Part shown: positions 1-5,671 of the stretch, piece by piece
Numbering within the stretch: position 1 is the stretch's first letter
Layout of the letters: every line of letters begins with the position of its first letter
NCBI GenBank assembly: GCA_902773035.1
Contig: CACYDB010000016.1
Span: 1-12,138 of the forward strand
Source: an uncultured Ruminococcus sp.
GTDB taxonomy: Bacteria; Bacillota; Clostridia; Oscillospirales; Acutalibacteraceae
Length of the DNA stretch: 12,138 nt
Reading direction: 5' to 3'
The notes under the pieces: generated by a model
Told to the model about the DNA's origin: nothing
What the model saw: only the letters and a program-made list of their open reading frames with translations
Databases searched by the model: none
Position numbers and translations under genes: made by a program

Positions 1-714
1 GAGTTTGAGCACGTGCGCTTCGGCTATAACGAGGATAAAATCATCATCAATGATTTCTCGGCGAAGGTCAGTCAGGGTCAGAGAATCGCTATCGTAGGTC
101 CTACGGGCGCGGGCAAGACGACTATGGTCAAGCTGCTTATGAGGTTCTACGACGTAAATTCGGGCTCTATAAAGCTCGACGGTCACGACATCAGGGATTT
201 CAACCGCAGGGAGCTGCGCGAGGCTATCGGAATGGTGCTGCAGGATACGTGGCTGTTCAACGGCACGATTATGGAGAATATCCGCTACGGCAGGCTCGAC
301 GCGACTGACGAGGAGGTTATCGAGGCGGCTAAGGCGGCTCACGCTCACAGGTTTATCCGCACGCTTCCCGACGGCTACAATATGGTTCTCAATGAGGACG
401 CGAGCAACGTCAGTCAGGGACAGAAGCAGCTGCTCACTATCGCGAGGGCTATTCTCGCGGATAATCCGATTCTGATTCTGGACGAGGCTACGTCGTCGGT
501 AGATACGCGCACGGAGTCGAGGATCCAGCGCGCGATGAATAATCTGATGAAGGGCAGGACGAGCTTTATCATAGCTCACAGGCTCTCCACGATCAAGGAC
601 GCGGATCTGATTCTCGTTATGAGGGACGGCGACATTGTTGAGCAGGGTACGCACAGCGAACTGCTTAGTCAGAACGGCTTCTACGCGGAGCTGTACAACA
701 GCCAGTTCAATTGA
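1..714 (+). CDS. ABC transporter, C-terminal ATPase domain (5'-truncated by window edge)
   Basis: This is the nucleotide-binding domain of an exporter-type (multidrug/lipid, LmrA/MsbA-like) ABC transporter half, which hydrolyses ATP on the inner face of the membrane to drive export. The reading frame is open from base 1 with no start, so the membrane domain lies upstream of the window. In the visible 237 residues, the A-loop Tyr is at 9, Walker A GPTGAGKT at 33-40, the Q-loop Gln at 81, the signature NVSQGQ at 136-141, Walker B ILILDE at 157-162 with the catalytic Glu at 162, the D-loop SVD just after, and the H-loop His at 193 (AHRLST). The signature reads VSQGQ instead of LSGGQ; from memory this variant is common in one clostridial exporter subfamily and is not a defect. 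Such halves often occur as adjacent heterodimer pairs, so the partner may lie upstream. The substrate cannot be told from this domain. Confidence 0.95.
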   Translation, partial: EFEHVRFGYNEDKIIINDFSAKVSQGQRIAIVGPTGAGKTTMVKLLMRFYDVNSGSIKLDGHDIRDFNRRELREAIGMVLQDTWLFNGTIMENIRYGRLDATDEEVIEAAKAAHAHRFIRTLPDGYNMVLNEDASNVSQGQKQLLTIARAILADNPILILDEATSSVDTRTESRIQRAMNNLMKGRTSFIIAHRLSTIKDADLILVMRDGDIVEQGTHSELLSQNGFYAELYNSQFN

Positions 715-773
715 TTTTATTTCGAGTTTTTTATCTCGAGAAGATAGGTTTTTGTTAGTATAAAAGTTTAGTG

Positions 774-808
774 CCCGACGGTGTCTATGATGTATAGATA
801 CCGTCGGG
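774..808 (+). terminator. Terminator-like hairpin after the ABC transporter gene
   Basis: A 15-bp stem with one G-T pair: the left arm 774-788 starts CCCGACGGT and the right arm 794-808 ends ACCGTCGGG, with a 5-nt loop. A short T-rich tail (TTATTGTT) follows. It lies 60 bp past the ABC transporter stop and probably ends that transcript. The T-run is broken, so termination strength is uncertain. A smaller 7-bp stem (720-741) followed by TTTTT (749-753) lies closer to the stop and could contribute. Confidence 0.6.
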
Positions 809-845
809 TTATTGTTACATCAGCGTTTGATATGGCGTGATACGA

Positions 846-954
846 CGAACGTCCGACCCGCCGTTGAAGAAGGCTTGTGATAAATAAAGCTTTTCCAAAG
901 GCGGAATTGGCAGTCGGGGCTCCCGACCGGCTAAGGCTCGAGTGGCTCACGCGT
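846..954. repeat. Structured repeat, copy 1
   Basis: This is the first of two direct copies; it aligns without gaps to 1234-1342 with five differences in 109 bp (three in the 102 bp from 853). It can fold into three successive hairpins. A long imperfect stem at 858-904 has CCGCC/GGCGG ends, a further AGAAG/CTTTT segment and an AT-rich loop. A 6-bp GTCGGG/CCCGAC stem lies at 913-927. A CGAGTG/CACGCG stem at 936-951 has one mismatch here. It contains no recognisable gene. It resembles a dispersed, REP-like or MITE-like element, but its family is not identified. Confidence 0.8.
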
Positions 955-1005
955 GTGTTACACTTCGTGTTACACATTATCTGAGCAAGTGTAACGCTGA
1001 AAACC

Positions 1006-1023
1006 CAGTGTTTATGCGGGTTT
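1006..1023 (+). repeat. 18-bp direct repeat, copy 1 of 2
   Basis: CAGTGTTTATGCGGGTTT occurs here and is identical at 1162-1179, 156 bp downstream. Both copies sit inside the GTGTAAC-rich interval, and each is followed within about 20 bp by further GTGTTACAC or GTGTAAC motifs, which suggests that the interval arose by internal duplication. Confidence 0.8.
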
Positions 1024-1161
1024 CGGGGAGGTGTTACACATGTTACACTTTATTTTACATAAGGCTCGGTTTGTAAAATATCCCTGAAAACCAGCGGACT
1101 TTTGCAAAAGTTCAGTGTATTGTATATTTGGTGTAACAAGTGTAACATTTATTAAAAAAGT

Positions 1162-1179
1162 CAGTGTTTATGCGGGTTT
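1162..1179 (+). repeat. 18-bp direct repeat, copy 2 of 2
   Basis: Exact second copy of the motif at 1006-1023. Flanking bases match only briefly (TTT then C versus A), so the repeat unit is short or its flanks have diverged. Confidence 0.8.
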
Positions 1180-1233
1180 AGAGCATTTCGTTATGTGTAA
1201 CGCAAGTGTAACTCAGGTGTAACATTGTTACAC

Positions 1234-1342
1234 CGAACTCCCGACCCGCCGTTGAAGAAGGCTTGTGATAAGTAAAGCTTTTCCAAAGGCGGAATTGGCA
1301 GTCGGGGCTCCCGACCGGCTATGGCTCGCGTGGCTCACGCGT
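1234..1342. repeat. Structured repeat, copy 2
   Basis: Second copy of the element at 846-954, in the same orientation and offset by 388 bp. Its hairpins lie at 1246-1292, 1301-1315 (GTCGGG GCT CCCGAC) and 1327-1341 (CGCGTG GCT CACGCG, perfect here). Of the three differences from copy 1 inside the core 102 bp, one falls in the loop of hairpin 1, one in a linker and one in stem 3. The two larger stems are therefore unchanged. The first 15 bases of this copy (CGAACTCCCGACCCG, 1234-1248) recur immediately after it at 1343-1357. Confidence 0.8.
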
Positions 1343-1357
1343 CGAACTCCCGACCCG
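1343..1357. repeat. 15-bp partial copy of the repeat's leading end
   Basis: CGAACTCCCGACCCG is identical to 1234-1248 and abuts the end of repeat copy 2, so copy 2 is bracketed by a direct repeat. It may be the start of a third, truncated unit or a junction scar. Confidence 0.7.
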
Positions 1358-1365
1358 TAAAAATA

Positions 1366-1388
1366 ACCCGCCCTCAGTGAGAGCGGGT
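1366..1388 (-). terminator. Intrinsic terminator of the DUF1015 gene
   Basis: A 10-bp stem with one mismatch (ACCCGCCCTC / GAGAGCGGGT) and a 3-nt loop. Read on the minus strand, it starts 21 bp past the stop codon and is followed by TTATTTTTA, which fits a factor-independent terminator for the minus-strand gene. On the plus strand the tail ATGTTTTAAT is weaker. Confidence 0.8.
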
Positions 1389-1408
1389 ATGTTTTAATAA
1401 TATGTGAA

Positions 1409-2599
1409 TCACTTGATTTTACGGGCTTCGATGTAGAAACGCTTGTCCTCGGCGTGACCCATTGAGAAGGTCTTTCTCGGGAGTGAGCCGTCCGCTTCGA
1501 TAGCGGGGAAGAGCTCGCTTTTCTCCATTCCGTCGTAGATGAAGCCGAGCGTCTTGGGCTTGCGGCACAGCGACTTTACTACGTTGGAGCCGTGGATGTA
1601 GTCCACCTTGACCTCGGGGTGAGCCTCCACGTAGATGTCGATGAACGACTGCAGGGTGCCGATGGGGAGCTTCGCGGTCTGTCTGACGTGAATACTGCCC
1701 GATGATGTGGATGTGATGTAGATGAAGCGCTGATTGGCGCCGTGACCGTTCTCCTCGGTGTATTCGATGAAGCTCTCGATGAAGTCCTTCTCGTCTACGT
1801 TGAACAGTACGCGGTAGATGGGCTCAAACTGAATACTCTCGTCGTGGATATTTACGACCTCGACAAGCGCGTAACGCTGGAGCGGATTTTTACTCTTGTT
1901 GTAGCACTCCTTGGCGGTGGCGAGCGAGTGGTTGCCGTCGCCTACGGCAAAGAGCATTTTGCCGTCCTTGCCCTTGATCAGACGGTTGAGCGCGTGCTGA
2001 ACCTCGGAGATCATAGCGTCGTTTAAAAGCCAGCCCTTGATCCTGCCGCCGTCCTTCATCAGACGGAAGTCGTAGGCGAGCTTGTAGTCGTATTTACGGT
2101 TTTTAAGCGGCTCGATAACTGAACGCGTCGGGTCGTCGATAAGCAGGAGAATGTGGGGCATATCGAGGGAAGCGTTCTCGCGGATTGCTACTCTGGGAGG
2201 CAGACGGTCGAGAACTGTCGCCTCTGTAGCGCGGATGAGAGAGTCGCTGTCGGCTGTGTAGTCGTATTCCTCAAGGTCAATAAGCCCGACGATTCCGCGG
2301 CGTATAGTCTTGTTGGACTCACGCTCGACGAATATCATTGAGTTCTTGTACTCCTCAAAGACGCCTTCGCTGAGGTACTTCTCCATTGTGGAGTTGATCT
2401 CGGCGATTTTCTCGCTGTTATCCTTTTGCAGATAGACCTCGGGGAGAATGATGTTGAGAGCTGACGGAGCGTCGCCGACGAGCTCCTTTACGTCCTCCCA
2501 GTACTCAGGCTCCGAGGTGTACTGGTCGCAGGCTACGACAGCCCATTTTTCAAAATCTTTCTTCGGCAGTAATATATCAGCCGGGTAAAAATGCTTCAT
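1409..2599 (-). CDS. DUF1015 family protein
   Basis: A 396-residue soluble protein with no signal peptide or membrane segment. It matches the DUF1015 family over its full length. The N-terminal signature is WAVVACDQYTSEPEYW (residues 19-34), followed by RATEATVLDRLPPRV (123-137), a GDGNHSLATAK motif (220-230) and the C-terminal LPRKTFSMGHAEDKRFYIEAR stretch. These are the blocks by which I recognise the family. The biochemical role is not established. From memory, relatives in Clostridia often sit beside serA/serC and have been compared with ParB-fold serine kinases, but no serine-pathway gene is in this window, so no reaction is claimed. The start is supported by an AGAGGTG ribosome site 5 nt upstream. 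It has its own promoter and terminator and is divergent from the ATPase operon. Confidence 0.9.
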   Translation of the reverse strand: MKHFYPADILLPKKDFEKWAVVACDQYTSEPEYWEDVKELVGDAPSALNIILPEVYLQKDNSEKIAEINSTMEKYLSEGVFEEYKNSMIFVERESNKTIRRGIVGLIDLEEYDYTADSDSLIRATEATVLDRLPPRVAIRENASLDMPHILLLIDDPTRSVIEPLKNRKYDYKLAYDFRLMKDGGRIKGWLLNDAMISEVQHALNRLIKGKDGKMLFAVGDGNHSLATAKECYNKSKNPLQRYALVEVVNIHDESIQFEPIYRVLFNVDEKDFIESFIEYTEENGHGANQRFIYITSTSSGSIHVRQTAKLPIGTLQSFIDIYVEAHPEVKVDYIHGSNVVKSLCRKPKTLGFIYDGMEKSELFPAIEADGSLPRKTFSMGHAEDKRFYIEARKIK

Positions 2600-2604
2600 T
2601 TACG

Positions 2605-2612
2605 CACCTCTT
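2605..2612 (-). promoter_or_regulatory. Ribosome binding site of the DUF1015 gene
   Basis: On the minus strand this reads AAGAGGTG, 5 nt before the ATG at 2599-2597, and supports that start. Confidence 0.75.
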
Positions 2613-2630
2613 AAAAGTTTTTACCCTATA

Positions 2631-2659
2631 AATATACCACATAATACAGTATTTGACAA
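2631..2659 (-). promoter_or_regulatory. Sigma-70-type promoter for the DUF1015 gene
   Basis: On the minus strand there is a -35 box TTGTCA (2659-2654), a 17-bp spacer and a -10 box TATATT (2636-2631) preceded by TGG, an extended -10. The predicted start is near 2624, giving a short leader of about 25 nt. No experimental support is available. Confidence 0.7.
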
Positions 2660-2762
2660 TATTTTAACGTGTTTAAATGTGAAAATTTCTGCTTGTCTGT
2701 GGATTTTGAGCGATAAATTTAAAGAAAAGACCAAATTATTTAGAATTAATCACAAAATCTGA

Positions 2763-2791
2763 TTGAATTTAATGTAATAATATGGTATGAT
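2763..2791 (+). promoter_or_regulatory. Sigma-70-type promoter of the V-ATPase operon
   Basis: A -35 box TTGAAT (2763-2768), a 17-bp spacer and a -10 box TATGAT (2786-2791), again preceded by TGG (extended -10). The predicted start is near 2798, about 42 nt before the first ATG. It is the best promoter match between the divergent genes, and the small gaps downstream suggest that it drives all nine ntp genes. A plus-strand TTGACA at 2653-2658 has no good -10 partner. I see no clear operator palindrome. Confidence 0.7.
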
Positions 2792-2825
2792 TAATTGATA
2801 AGGCGCCTGAAATATCGGCTCTTAC

Positions 2826-2832
2826 AAAGGAG
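2826..2832 (+). promoter_or_regulatory. Ribosome binding site fixing the ntpF start
   Basis: AAAGGAG lies 7 nt upstream of the ATG at 2840. It favours that codon over the upstream in-frame start at 2795, which would begin just at the predicted transcription start and has no ribosome site. Confidence 0.85.
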
Positions 2833-2839
2833 TGAAAAA

Positions 2840-3151
2840 ATGGCAAAGAATATACTTGACGCGGTTCTCGCTGCCGAGGAGGAAGCCGAGCGCCGTGAGG
2901 AGCAGGCTAAGGCTGAGGCTAAGGAGTCAATAGCCGAGGCTTCAAGGCAGGCTGAGAGGCTTATCGCCGACGCCGAAAAGGAAGCGGCTGACGAAGCCGA
3001 GAAGCTTTTCAAAAAGGCTAAGGACGACGGCGAGGATCAGCTTGTTATCGCGCGGCACGCCGCGGACGCAAAATGCTCCGAGCTTGAAAAAACCGCGGAG
3101 AAAAACCGCGCTGACGTAATTCAGGGCGCGGTAAACACGGTTTTACTGTAA
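2840..3151 (+). CDS. ntpF: V-type ATPase peripheral stalk subunit G/H (NtpF)
   Basis: A 103-residue, highly charged, almost wholly helical protein, rich in Ala, Glu, Lys and Arg from residue 8 to about 95, as expected for a right-handed or parallel coiled coil. It has no membrane segment. In V/A-ATPases this small subunit pairs with subunit E to form the peripheral stalks that hold the A/B head to the membrane stator NtpI. Sequence identity in such coiled coils is weak, so the call rests on size, composition and position: it is the first gene, just upstream of ntpI, exactly as in the E. hirae ntpFIKECGABD operon. The start is chosen from AAAGGAG 7 nt upstream; the frame can be extended to 2795 without support. 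The next gene starts 36 bp downstream. Confidence 0.85.
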   Translation: MAKNILDAVLAAEEEAERREEQAKAEAKESIAEASRQAERLIADAEKEAADEAEKLFKKAKDDGEDQLVIARHAADAKCSELEKTAEKNRADVIQGAVNTVLL

Positions 3152-3175
3152 AACAATAACAGTCTAAAGAAGTGT

Positions 3176-3181
3176 GGTGAT
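3176..3181 (+). promoter_or_regulatory. Ribosome binding site supporting the TTG start of ntpI
   Basis: GGTGAT, a perfect match to part of the anti-Shine-Dalgarno complement, lies 6 nt before TTG 3188-3190. The next in-frame ATG (3197) would be 15 nt away, too far for this site. Confidence 0.65.
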
Positions 3182-3187
3182 ACTGAA

Positions 3188-5167
3188 TTGGCAAAAATGA
3201 AAATGAAAAAGGTTCGGATTGTCGCCTTGCGTGAGGACAGAAAGAGGCTCCTGGAGCACCTCCAGGACAGCGCTCTCATCCAGATCAGAAAGCCCGATAA
3301 GGAAACCAAGGGCTTCTCGAGGGTGAATGTCAGCTCACAGATGCAGGTTTTCGAGAGGAACGTCACGCTCACCGAGCAGGCGCTCAAAATCCTCGACAAC
3401 TACGCGCGCGAGAAGAAGGGACTGCTCTCATCCTTTGCGGGAAGAAAGGAGATAGACCCCGACGAAATCGGAGTTATCGCCTCAAAGGCGGGGGAGATTA
3501 TCGAGCTGTCCAAGAAGATAGTTGACAGAAACAAGACTATCGCCGACAATTCAGCCGAAAAAGTCAGGATCAGGACGGCGCTCGACCAGCTCAGTCTGTG
3601 GCAGAACCTCGATATCCCGCTCAACACGTCGGACACAAGGTCAACGGCGGTATTTATCGGAACCCTGCCTGCCGTGTATGACGAGAAAAGCTTGAGCGAG
3701 GCGCTCGCCGCTGAGAATCCTAAGCTTGAGTTTGAGCTTGAAATTCAGCACAGCGAGAACAATATGACCTGTTTTGTGCTGTTCGCGCCGAAAAGTCAGA
3801 AAACGGCGGCTGAGGATTGTCTGAGAGCTCTCGGCTTCGCGCGGCCTATGAGTCCGACTCACCTTATCCCGACGGAAAAGGTAAAGAGGCTCAACAAGAG
3901 GCTCGAGGAGCTTGACGATTCAACGTATAAGGCGGAGAACGATATCGCCGCCTGCGCCGAAAGACGCGAGGAAATCAAGTTTACTCAGGACTACTTCCGC
4001 GTTCGAGCGGATAAATACAATGTAATCAACGAGCTGGAGCATACGCGCCACGTATTTGTTATCACGGGATACATTCCCGCGGAGGACTGCGATAAGCTCA
4101 CAAAGCTCTGCAACAGGGTGGCGACCTGCTATGTTGAGTATGAGGACGCGGGCGACGACGCTCCCGTCAAGCTCAAGAACAACCGCTTCGCAAGACCCGC
4201 TCAGGGAATACTTACGATGTACGCGGCTCCGTCGCACGCCGATATAGACCCGACACCGCTGCTGGCGTTCTTCTTCTACTTCTTCTTCGGAATGATGTTC
4301 TCCGACGCGGGCTACGGACTGCTGATGGTAGTGGCTATCGGCATTGTGCTCAAGGTCTTTAAGCCCGACGAGAAGATGAGGAACAACCTGAAGCTCTTCC
4401 AGTACTGCGGAGTTTCGACGTTCTTCTGGGGCTTGATATTCGGAAGTATATTCGGCGACGCGCCTGTCGCGCTGTACAACCTGTTCACAGGCTCGAAGCT
4501 TACTATGGCTCAGCTTTTGCCGTGGCCTACTCTCGACCCGCAGAAAGACGCGCTGCTCTTGATGATTATTTCGATAGCGTTCGGTCTTGTGCATATCCTT
4601 GTGGGTATGGGATGTAAGTTCTACGTCTGCTTCAAGGAAAAGAGGTACGCCGAGGCGTTCTTCGACACGGGATTGTGGATGCTGATGCTCATAGGCTTCG
4701 GCGTTCTCGCCGCGGGTATGGCGTTCGGACAGACTCTCGTATATATCGGAGCGGGAATCGCGATTGCCTGCGCGGTGGGACTTGTGCTCACTCAGGGCAG
4801 AGGCAAGAAGGGCTTCGGTAAGGTCATCGGAGGTCTGGCGTCGCTCTACGACATCACAAGCTACGTAAGCGACCTGCTGAGCTATTCAAGACTTCTCGCG
4901 CTCGGTCTGACGACGGGAGTTATGGCTCAGGTGTTCAATATGCTGGCGACGATGTTCGGCACAAGCGTTGTGGGAATAATCTTCCTCGTAGTGATCATGC
5001 TTGTGGGACACGCCATCAACATAGGACTCAACGCGCTCGGCTCGTATGTCCATACGATGAGATTACAGTACGTTGAGATGTTCAGTAAATTCTACGAGGG
5101 CGGCGGCAAGGAGTTTGAGCCGTTCTCGCTGCAGAGTAAATACATTAAAATTCAGGAGGATAAATAA
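3188..5167 (+). CDS. ntpI: V-type ATPase subunit I / a (NtpI), membrane stator
   Basis: A 659-residue subunit a homologue. Residues 1 to about 340 form the soluble arm that meets the peripheral stalks. From about 354 onward there are seven or eight hydrophobic helices (roughly 354-391 as two, 404-423, 456-480, 492-515, 517-536, 585-620), with a conserved FFFGMMFSDAGYG motif near 365. It provides the two ion half-channels against the NtpK ring. The essential arginines are present: R568 in SYSRLLALGL and R625 in HTMRLQYVE, the counterparts of the paired arginines in E. hirae NtpI. The length is typical. The start is TTG, giving the N-terminus MAKMKMKKVRI, which resembles family N-termini; the alternative is ATG 3197. 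The downstream gene begins 2 bp after the stop, which suggests coupled translation. Confidence 0.95.
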   Translation: MAKMKMKKVRIVALREDRKRLLEHLQDSALIQIRKPDKETKGFSRVNVSSQMQVFERNVTLTEQALKILDNYAREKKGLLSSFAGRKEIDPDEIGVIASKAGEIIELSKKIVDRNKTIADNSAEKVRIRTALDQLSLWQNLDIPLNTSDTRSTAVFIGTLPAVYDEKSLSEALAAENPKLEFELEIQHSENNMTCFVLFAPKSQKTAAEDCLRALGFARPMSPTHLIPTEKVKRLNKRLEELDDSTYKAENDIAACAERREEIKFTQDYFRVRADKYNVINELEHTRHVFVITGYIPAEDCDKLTKLCNRVATCYVEYEDAGDDAPVKLKNNRFARPAQGILTMYAAPSHADIDPTPLLAFFFYFFFGMMFSDAGYGLLMVVAIGIVLKVFKPDEKMRNNLKLFQYCGVSTFFWGLIFGSIFGDAPVALYNLFTGSKLTMAQLLPWPTLDPQKDALLLMIISIAFGLVHILVGMGCKFYVCFKEKRYAEAFFDTGLWMLMLIGFGVLAAGMAFGQTLVYIGAGIAIACAVGLVLTQGRGKKGFGKVIGGLASLYDITSYVSDLLSYSRLLALGLTTGVMAQVFNMLATMFGTSVVGIIFLVVIMLVGHAINIGLNALGSYVHTMRLQYVEMFSKFYEGGGKEFEPFSLQSKYIKIQEDK

Positions 5168-5169
5168 TT

Positions 5170-5643
5170 ATGAATGGTATATTTTTCGCGCTTTTAGGCG
5201 CTTCAATCGCGACTGCTCTCGCCGGCTTTGGTTCGGCTAAGGGTGTTGGCGGAGCCGCTCAGGCTTCGATGGGAGTTCTCTCAGAGGATTCCTCTATGTT
5301 CGGTAAGATGCTCGTTCTGACGCTTCTCCCCGGTACTCAGGGACTTTACGGCTTTATCGTAGGCTTCCTCGTACTTGTTAACTGCGGCGTTCTCGGCGGC
5401 GATATCCCCACACTCGGTCAGGGACTCGCTTACTTCGGCGCTTCTCTCGCGATCGGTATCGGCGGTATGGTATCGGGCTTTGCTCAGGGTAAAGCCGCGG
5501 TTTCGGGTATCGCTATGAGCGCGAAGGACGACAGAAACTTCTCCAAGGCTATGGTTTCCGTAACTCTCGTTGAGATTTACGCCCTCCTCGCGTTTATCGT
5601 ATCACTGCTCGTAGTTATCACTGTTCCGACACTTAAAATCTAA
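5170..5643 (+). CDS. ntpK: V-type ATPase subunit K / c (NtpK), Na+-binding rotor ring proteolipid
   Basis: A 157-residue, four-helix duplicated proteolipid (helices about 3-25, 44-72, 82-105 and 126-152), the 16-kDa type found in V-ATPases rather than the 8-kDa F-type. Copies form the rotor ring that carries ions past NtpI. The carboxylate is E135 in LVEIYALLAF of helix 4; the first hairpin has Q57 instead, as usual for this class. L53, T56, Q57, Q106 and E135 align with the five Na+ ligands known in E. hirae NtpK (L61, T64, Q65, Q110, E139), with constant offsets of 8 and then 4. Na+ coupling is therefore inferred. AGGAGG lies 10 nt before the ATG, inside the end of ntpI. Confidence 0.96.
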   Translation: MNGIFFALLGASIATALAGFGSAKGVGGAAQASMGVLSEDSSMFGKMLVLTLLPGTQGLYGFIVGFLVLVNCGVLGGDIPTLGQGLAYFGASLAIGIGGMVSGFAQGKAAVSGIAMSAKDDRNFSKAMVSVTLVEIYALLAFIVSLLVVITVPTLKI

Positions 5644-5671
5644 GTAATTTTTACGGAAGGGTGGTGTCTGA

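Larger units (their letters stand above)
955..1233. repeat. Cluster of GTGTAAC/GTTACAC motifs between the two repeat copies
   Basis: Eleven copies of GTGTAAC or its reverse complement lie in 279 bp, beginning at 955, 967, 989, 1031, 1041, 1131, 1140, 1195, 1206, 1217 and 1226. Local spacing is regular: 12 bp (955/967), about 9 bp (1031/1041 and 1131/1140) and 11 bp (1195/1206/1217). Most left-hand copies read GTTACAC and most right-hand copies GTGTAAC. The same interval holds an 18-bp direct repeat (1006-1023 and 1162-1179). No gene is evident; the longest relevant plus-strand open frames are about 25 codons. It could be a protein-binding array or the remains of a coding repeat; the sequence alone does not decide. 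Confidence 0.7.

Noticed and set aside
406..423. Non-canonical ABC signature VSQGQ
   Set aside because: All other ATPase motifs are intact and this variant is familiar in clostridial exporters, so it is not treated as unusual.
895..960. tRNA-like strings in the repeat (GGCGGAATTGGCAG, and GGGAGTTCGA on the minus strand)
   Set aside because: These resemble parts of tRNA-Leu and a T-arm, but no acceptor, anticodon and T-arm can be assembled in one frame at proper spacing, so no tRNA is called. A tRNA-derived origin of the repeat remains only a thought.
768..977. Minus-strand open frame of 69 codons over repeat copy 1 and the flanking hairpin
   Set aside because: It is read through a repeat and a terminator hairpin, lacks a convincing ribosome site, and the differences between the two repeat copies all alter the amino acid. 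Most likely not a gene.
853..1342. Repeats considered as a CRISPR array
   Set aside because: Only two long copies, 388 bp apart, with no regular 25-40 bp repeats and spacers and no cas gene.
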